Assembly: GCF_027409185.1 (NCBI RefSeq)
Contig: NC_084461.1
Coordinates: forward strand, 190,918,501 to 190,982,500
Length of the DNA: 64,000 nucleotides
Source: Cynocephalus volans
Lineage: Eukaryota; Chordata; Mammalia; Dermoptera; Cynocephalidae
Direction of reading: 5' to 3'
Below, in pieces: positions 10,294-20,304 of the stretch. Numbering within the stretch: the first letter of the stretch is position 1; the number at the start of each line of letters is the position of its first letter. The notes under the pieces are model-generated. The model did not search any database. It was not told where the DNA came from and was given only the letters and a program-made list of their open reading frames with translations. The translations under genes and the position numbers were made by a program.

Positions 10294-10379
10294 GGCTGGC
10301 TGGTTAGCTCAGTTGGTTAGAGTGTAGCCTTATAACACCAAAGCCAAGGGTTCAGGTCCCTAAACTGGCCTGCTGCTGG

Positions 10380-10406
<27 letters not shown>
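10294..10406 (+). mobile_element. Young tRNA-derived SINE, monomer with pure A tail
   Basis: The body starts 'ggctggctggttagctcagt', keeps a pol III A box ('tagctcagttgg') and a degraded B box ('gggttcaggtcc'), and ends in 27 uninterrupted A (10380-10406). Target-site duplications flank it: 'gaattatcat' at 10278-10287 and 'gaactatcat' at 10407-10416 (9 of 10 identical). The tRNA-like part resembles tRNA-Ile. It interrupts or abuts a MIR. I recall similar elements from colugo (CYN) and rhinolophoid bats, but cannot settle the family. It is not a functional tRNA gene: the acceptor pairing and B box are mutated. Confidence 0.85.
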
Positions 10407-10411
<5 letters not shown>

Positions 10412-10417
10412 ATCATA

Positions 10418-10605
10418 TATCATCTCATTTAATCCTTACCACAATCCAATAAGTGAGTGCTAGTGTGACCACTCCCAGTTTGCAGATGAGAAAAATGAGA
10501 CCCAGAGATGTTAAGTAACTAGCCCAAGGTCACAGAGCCAGTGAGAGACAGAGCTAGAATTAAATCCAGGCAGTTGGCTCCAGAGGCCTCACCCTTAACC
10601 TTAGT
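10418..10605 (-). mobile_element. MIR SINE fragment
   Basis: Reverse-complement MIR with 'catctcatttaatccttacc' near 10421, 'gcagatgagaaaaatgagac' near 10482 and 'aaggtcacagagccagtgag' near 10524. The tRNA-SINE landed at its edge. Confidence 0.85.
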
Positions 10606-10981
10606 TCTTTTGATGCTTCCTTCATCCTCTGGCATCAGTGCAGGGCTCAGGGCCTCATCTCCCATCAGCAGCAACACAGGAGGGACAGAGTCTGAAGGAG
10701 GAAATGGGAGCAGACTGTCTCCCAGAAGGGGCTGTAATCAAAGGCGTCATATAGAGAAGGCTGGAAGAGCCAGAGAGCTCCGTCAGGAGGCCAGCCTGGC
10801 GTCCTGCATGTCCTGCATGTCTTCTTAAGTAGGCAAACCTCTCCTTTGGTGGGATGTTCAGAGCCAAGTCCCCCAATGCCAGCTCCAAGGACAGTGCAGT
10901 TCCTGCACCTCCTCTACAGGGGTGGCCAGTAGGCTGGGTATGGGTCAGCAAAACTCCCCATCTCTCTATAACAGCACATCT

Positions 10982-10995
10982 GTTGCCATGGCAAC
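10982..10995. promoter_or_regulatory. Second perfect palindromic RFX X-box
   Basis: GTTGCCATGGCAAC is identical to the site at 5580-5593. Flanking bases differ, so the two sites are not a simple segmental copy. It lies in unique sequence, 130 bases before a plus-strand G4 motif. Confidence 0.6.
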
Positions 10996-11125
10996 TCCTC
11001 CTGGGCATCACCTGGTTCTGGGTCTGTTTCCTGGGCTCAGTGTTGGGAATAGGCAGGGCTGAGGCTGGTGCTGGTTTGGGGGCAGAGGCACAAGGCCATT
11101 TCTAACGCACAATTATTCATGGCCA

Positions 11126-11147
11126 GGGATGGGGTGGGGGGTGGGGG
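11126..11147 (+). promoter_or_regulatory. G-quadruplex motif, plus strand
   Basis: G runs of 3, 4, 6 and 5 separated by loops of two, one and one bases. This is a classic short-loop G4 pattern. Confidence 0.6.
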
Positions 11148-11254
11148 CAATGGATGAGACACTTGGATTCCTTCCTTGTGAGCCCAAAGCAGTGTGGGCC
11201 AATACTCTGTGTTGAGTGCATTTGAGAGACATCCACCCCCCTAGAAAATCTCCC

Positions 11255-11480
11255 TACACCTCTCAGGCTAATCTATCAGTTGTTATACATTCCACCTTCC
11301 TCGTTTCTCTCCTGCCAGCTCCATTTCCCACCAGCTTCCTGGGTTCAGCCACCATCATCTCCCTCTTGGGGAACTGCAAACGCCTCCGAATGGGGCCCCC
11401 TGTCTAGCAATCTGCCCCCATGTATCCATCCTCTATGCACAGGCCAGGTGAGCTTCCTTGAGCCAAAGGCCTCCACCTGC
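11255..11480 (+). mobile_element. Probable L2 fragment
   Basis: 'gccaccatcatctccctctt' near 11348 followed by a 'ggaactgcaaacgcctcc' phrase mirrors the L2 ORF2-to-3'UTR region that encodes the protein's C-terminal end. The rest is diverged. Confidence 0.45.
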
Positions 11481-11989
11481 TGTTCCCCGACCCATCCCTT
11501 CTCTAAGCAGCAACCACTGGCCTATCCAGGCCTCCCTCTACTTGGTTCAGGCCATGTCTCTGCTGTGGGCAATGTAATGCCAATCAGGCCCAGAGAACAC
11601 CGGAAATCAGGGAGTCAGGGAGCAAAGGTCAGGGTGGGGCCAACTCCTTTTGGTGTCAAAGGAGATTATGAGTCCGGCTCTCAGAGCTGAGGGCTGGGGC
11701 AAAAATCAGCCTGTGATCCCAAGTGAGATGAGTTCAGAGGTCACCAGCTGTCTCCTTTGTGTGTCAATATTAACACGAGAGTCACCTAATTGGGGTGGGT
11801 CAGCCAGTGGAGACAGCCAGGACACACATGGGGAGAAGAGAAAGGGACCGATTGCCCCCAGGCAGTGTTGGGTGCTTGACATAAGCCACTCATTCATTAT
11901 ATTAATATTCTTGCTAATAATACTAACATAGAATAGTACAGGGGTAGCAGTGGCCACATACACTGAGTGCCTATTCAATTTGAGCTTGG

Positions 11990-12165
11990 TTGCTGACAGT
12001 TCGTTAAACTGCCTCGTCCTTCCAAAGCCCCTGTGAATCAGATTCCCTTGCCACCCCATCCTACAGCCAAAGAAACTGAGGCACAAAGCAGTGAGTCTGT
12101 GGACCAGGGTCACACAGCTTGAATGGAGGAGAGGAGACCGGGCCCTGGCCATCTGTCTCCTCACA
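11990..12165 (-). mobile_element. MIR fragment
   Basis: 'gccaaagaaactgaggcaca' near 12066 and 'gaccagggtcacacagcttg' near 12102 mark a reverse-complement MIR. Confidence 0.75.
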
Positions 12166-12174
12166 ACGTTGGGG

Positions 12175-12275
12175 GCAGGATGACTATCTCTGTCCTATTG
12201 ATAAGGAAGATGAGGCTCAGAGAGGGATCAAGCTTGTCTGAAGATGCAGCTAGTCAGTTATAAGCCCAGGTATGT
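12175..12275 (-). mobile_element. MIR fragment
   Basis: 'ataaggaagatgaggctcag' near 12201 and 'gcagctagtcagttataagc' near 12246 form a second, separate reverse-complement MIR core directly after the previous one. Confidence 0.65.
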
Positions 12276-12614
12276 CTGCGCCAGAGTCCACAACAACACA
12301 GCTTATTCTTAAGCTCATCCCGTCCATGGGTTCTTGGAAAGTCCCTTCTCCTTCTGTGGGCCACTGTTCCTACTTTCCTGGACCTAAGGGAACAGGGACC
12401 TTTCATTGGCTAACGGTCACAGACCTGCTATCTGCATGGCTTAGGCTGACCACATAGAGACCAATACTCATCTCCCTTGGTTTTGGGTCAAATGAACCCA
12501 CATGGACACTCACTGGAATCACAGCATCCCAGTAACTTCAGACACTCACTTGTAGGTGGGCTGAGGCCACAGAAACACCACTTGCCCTCAAATACTCTGA
12601 TTAGAAACCAGATC

Positions 12615-12970
12615 TACAGCAATTAATGCAACAGATATTTCTCATGGTCCTGCATGTGCCAGGCACTGGGGACAGAGTGGTGAGCAGAAATGGTCACTTC
12701 CCTGCCCAACTGGAATTACATTCTAGAGCAGGAGGTGGACATGAGTCAAATAATCATGCCTATTATGACACATGAATCTGTGATGAGAGCTACAGAGTGT
12801 AAGACAATTAAGTCAAGCAACTGGCCTTGGCTAGTGAGGTTAGGGGAGCTAGCTCTGACGAAAGGACCCTTGAGCTGAGAATCTGAAAGACGAGTAGATG
12901 CTAAATCAGCAAAAAGGAGAAGGAAGCGCATTCTGTGCGGAAGGAACAGCGTGTGCAAAGGTTTAACATG
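12615..12970 (-). mobile_element. L2 LINE 3' fragment
   Basis: The order 'gcatgtgccaggcactgggg', 'ccctgcccaactggaattac', 'cattctagagcaggaggtgg' and, at the end, 'ggaaggaacagcgtgtgcaa' is the reverse complement of L2 3'UTR and ORF2 end. Confidence 0.8.
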
Positions 12971-12974
12971 CATT

Positions 12975-13150
12975 TTCTGCTGATATTAATACCCCACTAT
13001 GAGGGGGGTACTAATATCCCCATTTTATAGATGAGGCAACTGAGGCTTTGGGAGATGAAAGCCCTTATCCCAGGGCCTTAGATAGGAAGGGAGTGGCAGT
13101 GTCTTGATCCTAACCCAGGCCTATCTGATGCCACTTTTGATGCTATCTCT
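12975..13150 (-). mobile_element. MIR SINE fragment
   Basis: 'ccccattttatagatgaggc' near 13018 and 'aactgaggctttgggaga' at 13038-13055 give the core; 'cctaacccaggcctatctga' near 13110 is the head side. Confidence 0.8.
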
Positions 13151-13239
13151 GTTCTTTCACACAGGTTCTTAGAAATAGTGTTTTATGATAATGGGAGGAA
13201 AGCTTCCTCTGGGAAAAAATATAAAAGGGCCCAGTATTT

Positions 13240-13850
13240 GTGTCAGACTGAGCTTTTCAGGTTGCTATGGTAGAAACCCAATTCACACTGACTTAAGCGA
13301 AAAAGGAAATTTATTGTCTGATGTAGCAAAAATCTAGGGATGGATAGCTTCAGGCTCAGCTGGATCCAGAAGCTCAAGCAATGTCATCAGGGCTCTGTGC
13401 GTGTCTCATTCTCTGTCCCTGGTCCTCCGTCCTGGGTGTTGGCTTCTTCTCAGACCCCACATGACAGCCCCTGGAAGCTCTTGCTCACCTGTTCCTCACC
13501 GTTAGCAGTTGCAGAGTAATGAGAGACTCCTTTTTTCTCAACCGCTCCAGAAAAACATCTCTGGGTTAGCTCTAACTGGACCAACTTGGACATGTACGCA
13601 TCCCAAAACCAATCATTGCAGTTTGAGGACTGAAATGTTCTGACTGGCCAACTGTAGGTCACATGCCTATCCTGGAACCAATCCACGAAGCCAGGGGGTG
13701 GAATACTTTGACCAGTCCTGGGTCATGTGATCACCCATGGATCTGAAGGTAGATCAGCCCCACCTAAGCTCTATGCACTGAAAGTGGCAGAAAATGGTGA
13801 TGAATTTACAGAAGAAGAGGGGATACCAGAAAGGCAAAAAACCCCTTAAT
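13240..13850 (-). mobile_element. Ancient interspersed repeat, copy B (same family as 1340-1785)
   Basis: 'gaaatttattgtctgatgta' near 13306, 'gctcagctggatccagaagc' near 13354 and 'caatgtcatcagggctctgt' near 13379 are, in reverse complement, the counterparts of copy A. Further on are CCAAT-like 'gaaccaatccacgaagcc' near 13674 and 'tcagccccacctaagctcta' near 13754. The copy is longer than copy A. Its long minus-strand frame is an artefact. Confidence 0.6.
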
Positions 13851-14099
13851 TTGATCCCCAAAAATCTCAAAATGGAAAAGTCCTTCATTGCACCTCAAAA
13901 GCAAACTGGGTTTTGCTTTACACAAGGAATGTCCATGAATGTGATTTAACTGTCCCGTCATGACGGCTCTGTCTGGCCAGCATCACAGACCTTCATAGCA
14001 TCTTTTAATCTCCCAGGCTTTTGTGGTCAAATCTTCCATCCTTTCCTGTACCCCGGGTTCATCCTAGTTTCTCCTAGAATTTAAGATGCCCCCATCTCT

Positions 14100-14240
14100 G
14101 AAAGCTGCCAATCCTTTTCTGGATGGTTTCCTCACCTCATCTGAAAACTAGAGATCACTATAACACCAATCTTACAGACTTCAGGGTCAGGCATAAATTA
14201 ATTTAGCCTGGTGCATGGGCACGTAGTTAGTGCTATGTCA
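14100..14240 (+). mobile_element. MIR fragment
   Basis: 'gtttcctcacctcatctgaa' near 14127 followed by 'actagagatcactataacac' is a sense MIR core, and 'gcatgggcacgtagttagtg' is its tail. Confidence 0.7.
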
Positions 14241-14254
14241 GTGTTAGTGTTATG

Positions 14255-14395
14255 AACTTCATCATGCCCATTTTGCAGACCCGTGGGCTGAGGCTGAGAA
14301 AGAAAACACAACTTGATTTCGGTCACACAGTGGGTGGTAGAGCCAGACATGTCCAGATGTGAATCTTCAAAGCTTGTGCTACATCATCACACCTC
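14255..14395 (-). mobile_element. MIR fragment, opposing orientation
   Basis: 'catcatgcccattttgcaga' near 14260 and 'ggtcacacagtgggtggtag' near 14321 are reverse-complement MIR. With the preceding sense copy it makes an imperfect inverted pair. Confidence 0.75.
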
Positions 14396-14719
14396 TGGGG
14401 GTAATTCTATGTCATTTGCTGTCATCTTCCTTTTAGCTGCATGGGCCAACTCAAGGAATGGAATGTAGCTTTGCACACCTCATGTTATCACGCTTCTGAT
14501 CAAAAGATCCCTTAGAAATGGATTCATCCACCACTGGTGAGCAGAGGGAATGTATGCATTGTTAGATATCAATCACTGATTCTACTGTGTCCTACATGAG
14601 AATCAGAACCACCAGGTCCAACAGACAACTGGGATGGGACCACAAAGCAGAGACAACAAGGAGACATCCCAACTCTGGCACCTTAAGAAGACTGCTCTAA
14701 GTGCTTTCAAAGGCAATCA

Positions 14720-14945
14720 CAATGGTTCCTCTCTCTTGAGCACCTACTGTGTGCAAAATACACGAACACAACCTCATCAGATCTTCCAACAGCCCTATGA
14801 CGGAGGTGTTACCATGCACATTTTAAAGATAAGGAAACAGAGGCTCAGAGAAGTGAGGGGACTTGCCCAAAGTCACAATTACATGACAGAGCCAGGAACT
14901 GAACTCAGGTCTACCTCCAACTTACTCAAGCATCAACTTTATAAC
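14720..14945 (-). mobile_element. MIR SINE, near full length
   Basis: All parts are present in order: 'gagcacctactgtgtgcaaa' near 14738, 'ataaggaaacagaggctcag' near 14829, 'acttgcccaaagtcacaatt' near 14861 and 'gagccaggaactgaactcag' near 14889. Confidence 0.9.
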
Positions 14946-15103
14946 CATGACCTTCCACCTCCTCTCAGGATGTCCCATGATTTACTAGCTGGTTCTTGAT
15001 TGATCAGTGTTAATTGGTTTCCAGTTTTTTAGCTGGGCTGGGCATTTGCACAACTCTAAGAGTGAATGCTCCCTTAAAGTGTGTGCCTGTTCCCAGTCCT
15101 GTT

Positions 15104-15131
15104 TTGTTTTTTTGTTTTTTGTTTTTTTTCG
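15104..15131 (+). repeat. T-rich simple repeat (GTTTTTT)n
   Basis: Three runs of T separated by single G bases, followed by 'cggataacag'. Simple sequence of no recognisable origin. Confidence 0.7.
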
Positions 15132-15149
15132 GATAACAGACAACATACT

Positions 15150-15625
15150 GATTCAACAAGTATTTATCAAACAGCTACGATCTTAGGTCCAGCTCCCTTT
15201 CTAGGCAGAGCCTTTGATGGGGCTTCACATGAAATCTTTTATTGAGAAATTGAAAGTTTTGGGAAGCAGGACAGAGCAGGAAAAGAATCTGGATAAAGAT
15301 ATGATTTTAACTACAGTCCAGCCTCAACATGATCCCATGGGAGCTCCAGAGTGTGACTGTTCCCTCAGAATTGCCCCCCAGTCCTAAGGCCAGGGGTTAG
15401 CCTTTTGTACCCCTGTGTCAACCAGACTCTGGCTGTGGGCTGCCCCAAGGGCTAGGGATGGCAAAACTTCCTCCTCAGACACAGCTGCCATTGGCAGAGC
15501 TCTTATTTCTTCTCTGGAGATAGAAGGAGCTGAGACTCTGAAGGGAATAGTAGGGTATGGGTGCATGGGAAAAGGGATCAGGGTGCATCTACCACACCCA
15601 CCACCGTGTGTTGGGAACCATTTGC
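15150..15625. other. Short L2 remnant then no recognisable gene or repeat
   Basis: 'attcaacaagtatttatcaa' near 15151 is a weak minus-strand L2 tail. The rest is unique sequence without splice-site-bounded open frames. Confidence 0.35.
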
Positions 15626-15629
15626 TTAC

Positions 15630-15810
15630 TGAATGGACAGTGGCAATCATGTGCCTAACATTCTAGATAGGAACAAACTAAATTCTCCCTACAACCCTAT
15701 AAGGCCAATACAACCCATTTAACAGACAAAGAATTTGAGGCTCAAGGAAATGTGGGTACCAGAGCTGAGCAGAGCCTGAAGCCCATCTCTTGTCCCTGAG
15801 TCTGGTCCCC
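15630..15810 (-). mobile_element. MIR fragment
   Basis: 'ctacaaccctataaggccaa' near 15690, 'gaatttgaggctcaaggaaa' near 15731 and 'agagctgagcagagcctgaa' near 15761 follow reverse-complement MIR order. Confidence 0.7.
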
Positions 15811-16129
15811 AGGCCTGGGCAGCTCCCTGCTGTGCTGTCTTCAGCCTTTGAGAAGGTCAGTAGGGAGGCAGAGACCCAGCCTCCAGCGGGTGGGAGCCAT
15901 AGCAGAGGACAGCTTTAATGGCCTGGCATTGTCTGACATTTGGATTTTACTTTCTGTAGGAAGTGCACTAATTACTCCTGTTCACTCAGAAGTCCAACTT
16001 AACTACCACTTGGATTTTATGGAGTGCTTTGGGGTTGCCATTTCTTGAGACCACGGTGGCAGAAGGCAGACTTGAGTTTTGCCGCATCTCCAGCTGGTGG
16101 CTCCCACGGATGCAGGCCTGTTTCGTAAC

Positions 16130-16330
16130 TGCATGCTGGGGGAACCTCCTTCACCTGCTCTCTCTGTGTTAGGCACAGCGCTGCCATCCTCTCAAACACC
16201 CTGGGAGATAGCTACAACAAATCATCCCCATTTGACAGGTGAGAAAACTGAGGTTACGAGAAAGTAAATGGCTGTCCCTGCTCCCGAGCTAGGAAGTTTG
16301 ACATCAGAGCCTGGGCCTTTGCTACTTTGC
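16130..16330 (-). mobile_element. MIR fragment
   Basis: 'catccccatttgacaggtga' near 16224 and 'gaaaactgaggttacgagaa' near 16243 give the core; 'gtgttaggcacagcgctgcc' near 16167 is the tail. Confidence 0.8.
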
Positions 16331-16404
16331 ATTATGGCCTCAGCCTCCCCAAAAACACCCAGAGGAAGGACTCCTCCCATTACCATTGCCAGGTCTTCAG
16401 GGAA

Positions 16405-16475
16405 GGTACTGAGAGCCCCACTTGGTAGGTGGGGAAACTGAGGCAGAAAGCCATAGAGTGAAGAGTTAAAAGCAT
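16405..16475 (-). mobile_element. Short MIR core
   Basis: 'gtaggtggggaaactgaggc' near 16425 is a reverse-complement MIR core with little flanking match. Confidence 0.55.
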
Positions 16476-16519
16476 GGGCCACTATGAAGTTGGACTCTTC
16501 AGCTGGTAACACAGCTCCC

Positions 16520-16640
16520 CACACACCAGCTGTGTGACTTTGTGCACTGTTCTGGCTCTGTGTCCTTACCTATCAGGAGGATGAAATCTAAGTGCTTAGG
16601 ACAGTGTATGGAGAATGGAAAGCTCTCGGCACCTGCTGGT
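16520..16640 (+). mobile_element. MIR fragment
   Basis: 'accagctgtgtgactttgtg' near 16526 and 'gtgcttaggacagtgtatgg' near 16592 are the front and back of a sense MIR. It opposes the preceding minus copy. Confidence 0.7.
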
Positions 16641-16934
16641 GATTATTATGGTGATGACTTCAGGATCCCAACTCCCCAGGCTCTGCTTCCTATCCCAACC
16701 CTCACCTCACTTCCTGGGGCTTTGCCCCAAACAGCAACTGCTCTTAAGAATCTCTCCTACTTCAGAAAGTGTCCTAAGTCCTTAGACTGGGAACTGCCAA
16801 GATTTCTGCCTTTGGGGGAAATATCAGACAGGAAACAGATAAAGGAATTGCTTCCAGGGAAAAAAGGGGGAGTGTTTTTCAGTTTCCCCCCAAATCATCC
16901 CATAGTGGAGCAAGAAAGAATTGTCCAATTGCCC

Positions 16935-17027
16935 CTCCCCATGCCCCATTTTATAGATGGAGAAACTGAAATGGCATTGACAAATATTTGTTGGTGAATG
17001 AATGAATGAATGAATGAATGAATGAGT
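16935..17027 (+). repeat. MIR/L2 edge and (TGAA)n microsatellite
   Basis: A short reverse-complement MIR core ('ttatagatggagaaactgaa' near 16951) is followed by an L2-type tail 'caaatatttgttggtgaatg' and eight 'tgaa' units at 16995-17026, the usual microsatellite that grows from an L2 3' end. Confidence 0.75.
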
Positions 17028-17269
17028 CACATGTGAAAAGGTAAGGCAACACATGCCAAGCCTGGGCTAGAGGGTGTGATTCGGCAGTGAGCAGGGCTGC
17101 CTGGTAAGGCCACCCAGCCTGTGTTCTGCATACCTTAGAGGGGGCTGGTCACAGGGCATGAGGTGGTAGATACCGCCAAAGTGGCCCTATGTCTAGGACA
17201 CAGACTTTACTCCTGAGGAGTCCATGGATGGGTAGGGGGATGAAAGATAATCACTGCATGGCATAAGCG

Positions 17270-17450
17270 TAATAAGAACAGAAGGAGGAAGCGCTCAACT
17301 TGTGCAGGGCGCCACCCTAGGTATTTCACCATCTTCTCAGTAACCCTGCGAGATGAGTACAGATGAGGAAATGGAGGCTCAGAGAGGTTAAGTAATATGC
17401 CCGAAGCCACACACAAATGGCTGATACAGAATCCAAACAAACCCAAGCTC
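17270..17450 (-). mobile_element. MIR SINE fragment
   Basis: 'acagatgaggaaatggaggc' at 17360-17379, 'tcagagaggttaagtaatat' at 17380-17399 and 'gaagccacacacaaatggct' near 17403 mark it clearly. Confidence 0.85.
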
Positions 17451-17809
17451 ATCTGTTCCAGAACTGCGTGCCTGGAACAAGGGAATGTCCTCTTCCCTCT
17501 GCTCCTCGGGGAGAGTGAGTCTCAGAAGAGGGGGGTTGGAGGATGGCTGGAGGCTTCCCCCTCTGGAATGTGGTGGTCCGGATGGGCGGCAGCCAAAGTA
17601 AAGCCCATCCAAGCCTGGAGTTTCTTAGCAAACTCTCTCCTCCTCCTCGCCTCCTCCTGGGATGGGATTGAAACTGAGCTTAGCCCCTTTGTGTCCCGTC
17701 TGGAAAGCGGACGTCCTGCCCCCGTGGGGGCTCTGGCTTCCGCTCAACCCCCTGCCTTTCCCCAAATTCCAGTGGCTTTCAGTGCCCCACCAGGCCCTCC
17801 AGACAGCTG

Positions 17810-17925
17810 ACATTTTACACCGCCCCATGCTTTCCCCTGTGGTCAGCTCTGGGCAGTGATAACAGGATTAACCCCGTGGAGGCAGATCACTTAATTAAAC
17901 TTGGGGAGGAAGAACGCTGTCTTCT
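17810..17925. promoter_or_regulatory. Small unique block with homeodomain-type sites
   Basis: 'cagtgataacaggattaacc' near 17855 and 'cagatcacttaattaaactt' near 17882 place GGATTA and TTAATTAA sites within 40 bases in sequence lacking repeat features. It is a weak enhancer candidate. Confidence 0.25.
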
Positions 17926-18044
17926 CTCCTCATGGCAGCTCTGGGGGAGGGGAGAGGGGCTCCTAATGGGCCAGGCCGAGGGACTGTGCCCCCTGCAGTC
18001 AGCTCTGGCTCAGCCAAAGGCCAAGAACATCCATCATCATCCCT

Positions 18045-18130
18045 CCACCTGTACATCCACCCAACAAATAGTTACTGAGAACCTCGCTTATGTCCGGCTC
18101 TGTGTTACGACTGGGGATAGACAAATGGGG
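18045..18130 (-). mobile_element. Short L2 fragment
   Basis: 'cacccaacaaatagttactg' near 18058 and 'tctgtgttacgactggggat' near 18099 are the reverse complement of the L2 end. Confidence 0.55.
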
Positions 18131-18164
18131 CGCCAAACCAGCTCCCCCTTTTCCTCTCTTGCCT

Positions 18165-18310
18165 GCCGTTTGCTATCCCCCAGTCTGTTCCCCAGATAGT
18201 AGCCAGAGAGATCTTTGTAGACTGTAGGATATTGTCGTCTCCCTGCTTAGAACCTGCCATGGCTTCTCTGGTGCCCACTCTCACCCCTCCCTGTAACCTC
18301 CCCTTTGCAC
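18165..18310 (+). mobile_element. L2 fragment
   Basis: 'tagccagagagatctttgta' near 18200 and 'ccctgcttagaacctgccat' near 18241 match the sense L2 ORF2 end ('ccagagtgatcctttt' region). It is opposed to the short fragment before it. Confidence 0.65.
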
Positions 18311-18329
18311 ATGACTTTGAAGCTCCTCA

Positions 18330-18790
18330 CACCCAAAGGTGGGGTCTCTTTCCCTGTGCCTTGAACCTGGGCTGGTGTTGTGACTTGGTTTGGCTGATAG
18401 AATGGTGCAGAAGTGCTGCTGTGCCAGTTCCAAGCCCAGGCCTCGTGAGACCTTGCAGCTTGTGAGCTCTCATGTAGCTCTTGAGAATGAGCCTGGACTA
18501 GCCTGCTGGAGGATGAACAACCACGTGGAGGAGAGCCAGGTCCTCTCAGCAGAGGCCATTCTAGACTCCCAGCAGCCAGGTGACCTTCAAACATGTGAGA
18601 CAGGCCAGCTCAGGTCAGCAGAGCCACTGACTCACCACTGACCACAGATGCCTGAGAAAGCCCAGCCAAGGCCAGAACTATAATGCTTAGACCAATGAAG
18701 TAAATTTAATGCTTATTGTTTTAAGCCACTGAGTGTTGGGGTAATTTGTTTTGCAGCATTATTGTAGCACTGGCTGACTGATACAACTTC
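18330..18790 (+). mobile_element. MaLR-type solo LTR
   Basis: 'ccttgaacctgggctggtgt' near 18359, 'gctgatagaatggtgcagaa' near 18393, 'ttattgttttaagccactga' near 18714 and the end 'ggggtaatttgttttgcagc' followed by 'gactgatacaa' are typical of MLT1-like LTRs. The same subtype recurs at 39425-39880. No internal viral genes are seen. Confidence 0.65.
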
Positions 18791-18799
18791 CCCTTGCCT

Positions 18800-19025
18800 T
18801 TTGTTTTAAATCCACTCTTGCCCTGGATCTCATCTCTTTCCTTTCTTCCTCTCCCTCACTCCCTCCCCTTTCTCTGCTCAATCACATTTGCCTTCTTGCA
18901 TTTATTTTCTTATAAGAGTCTCACTTTTTCCTGCTTCCTGGTCCTCCCAACTATCCAGTCTGGCACATGCTAGACCCTCAATAAATGTTTGTTGAATGAA
19001 TGAATAAATAAATCAATGAATGGAT
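18800..19025 (+). mobile_element. L2 LINE 3' end
   Basis: It ends in the L2 hallmark 'ctcaataaatgtttgttgaa' followed by short 'tgaa' units near 18978-19010. Confidence 0.75.
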
Positions 19026-19029
19026 GTAG

Positions 19030-19320
19030 CCCCTCCTGGTTCTCATGGGGTCTACCACCCAGTGGAAGAAATGATGCTGTTGAATCACAAACTCTACCTG
19101 GCATGAAGGAGAGTATCTAAGGAGGGATCAGTTGGGGGTGGAAGATGCAGGTTGTTGAGCAATTCTCCCCAGAAAAGTGGCATCTGAACTGAGATCTGAA
19201 GGATGAGCAGACATCAACTAGATGAAGAGGGCAGGGAAGAGCATTTCAGGTAGCGGGAACAGCAGGTGCTAAGGCCCTGAGATGGGGAGAGCATGACAAG
19301 CTCAAAGAAATGAAAAAAAG
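19030..19320 (-). mobile_element. L2 LINE 3' fragment, tail to tail with the preceding copy
   Basis: 'gtggcatctgaactgagatc' near 19178, 'gggaagagcatttcaggtag' near 19234 and 'aacagcaggtgctaaggccc' near 19258 are reverse-complement L2. Confidence 0.8.
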
Positions 19321-19324
19321 CCAC

Positions 19325-20300
19325 AGTAGAGGATTTTGATTTTTTTTAAAGCACCAAGAAGCCTTTGATGCCCATTGGGATGGTTACCCCTTCCTCCTCT
19401 TGCATATTCCCACCCCCAAAAAGTTTGGGATTATATCATCAGTATTTTCCCACTCTTCCTCCTTGGACAAATAGGGGACCTGAATATTGAGCAGGCTGAA
19501 GATCCTAGGTTTTAGCTAGCCATCCTGGAAGCTTCTCCCAGGATTTGCAAGACCCAACCTCTTCCATCTGGCCTCAAATCTTTCAAATGAGGCCACCAGA
19601 AGCCCAAGTTGAAGCCAGTAACCATGGGAGCTCCCATATAATGGGGCTCTTAGCAAGTTCCGGGACTGTACTAAGGATTTTACAAACACTTTTATTTCAG
19701 ACCTGGGACTTTCCTGGCTCATAAAAGAAACTAGAACTAAATCAGCTATTCTCTTTCTTCTTATAGAGCCGAATGGCAATTAGCTTTTATCTCAACAGCA
19801 ACTCTGTTTGATTTAATGGCTGCCTAAAGCGGGAAAGATTGTCTTGATTGATTGGTGATGTCTGCCTCAGCACAGGAAAGGAACATGCATAATGTGCGCT
19901 ATGTATTTGCCATTTTGCTTTAGGTGGTGCTGTGGGTGTCCTTTGAAAATATCAATTGAGTATTTGAGCCAGCTCTCGAAGGTCTACTCCAAACTGACCA
20001 GCCAGGAAAAATATAAACATTTCCACCAGGGAAAACGGCAAGGAGCAAAGTGTGGAGGGCCACAGGACTCAGCAAGGAAGTAGGGGGAGGCAGGGAGTGA
20101 CCATAGATGTGTGCTTGGAAGGGCAGCTTCAGGGCCAGTAATGGAGGACGTCATCCTGTGCTGGCCTAAGGACATGGGTTGGGGAACAGAGTCAACTTTT
20201 GGGATTGCCCCCACCAACAGTCCCGACACTCAAATACATGACTGGGGTGATTTTAGCTTGACAGAGTGCTGATCTAGCTGGGTTTCTCAGGCTATGGCTT
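19325..20300. other. Unique sequence, no gene recognised
   Basis: No repeat signature. The part 19770-19990 ('ggcaattagcttttatctca', 'cttgattgattggtgatgtc') is AT-rich and could hold conserved non-coding sequence. No splice-bounded open frame was found. Confidence 0.35.
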
Positions 20301-20304
20301 TGTT

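Noticed and set aside
10294..10370. tRNA-Ile gene
   Set aside because: The body has broken stems and B box, a poly(A) tail and target-site duplications, so it is a SINE.
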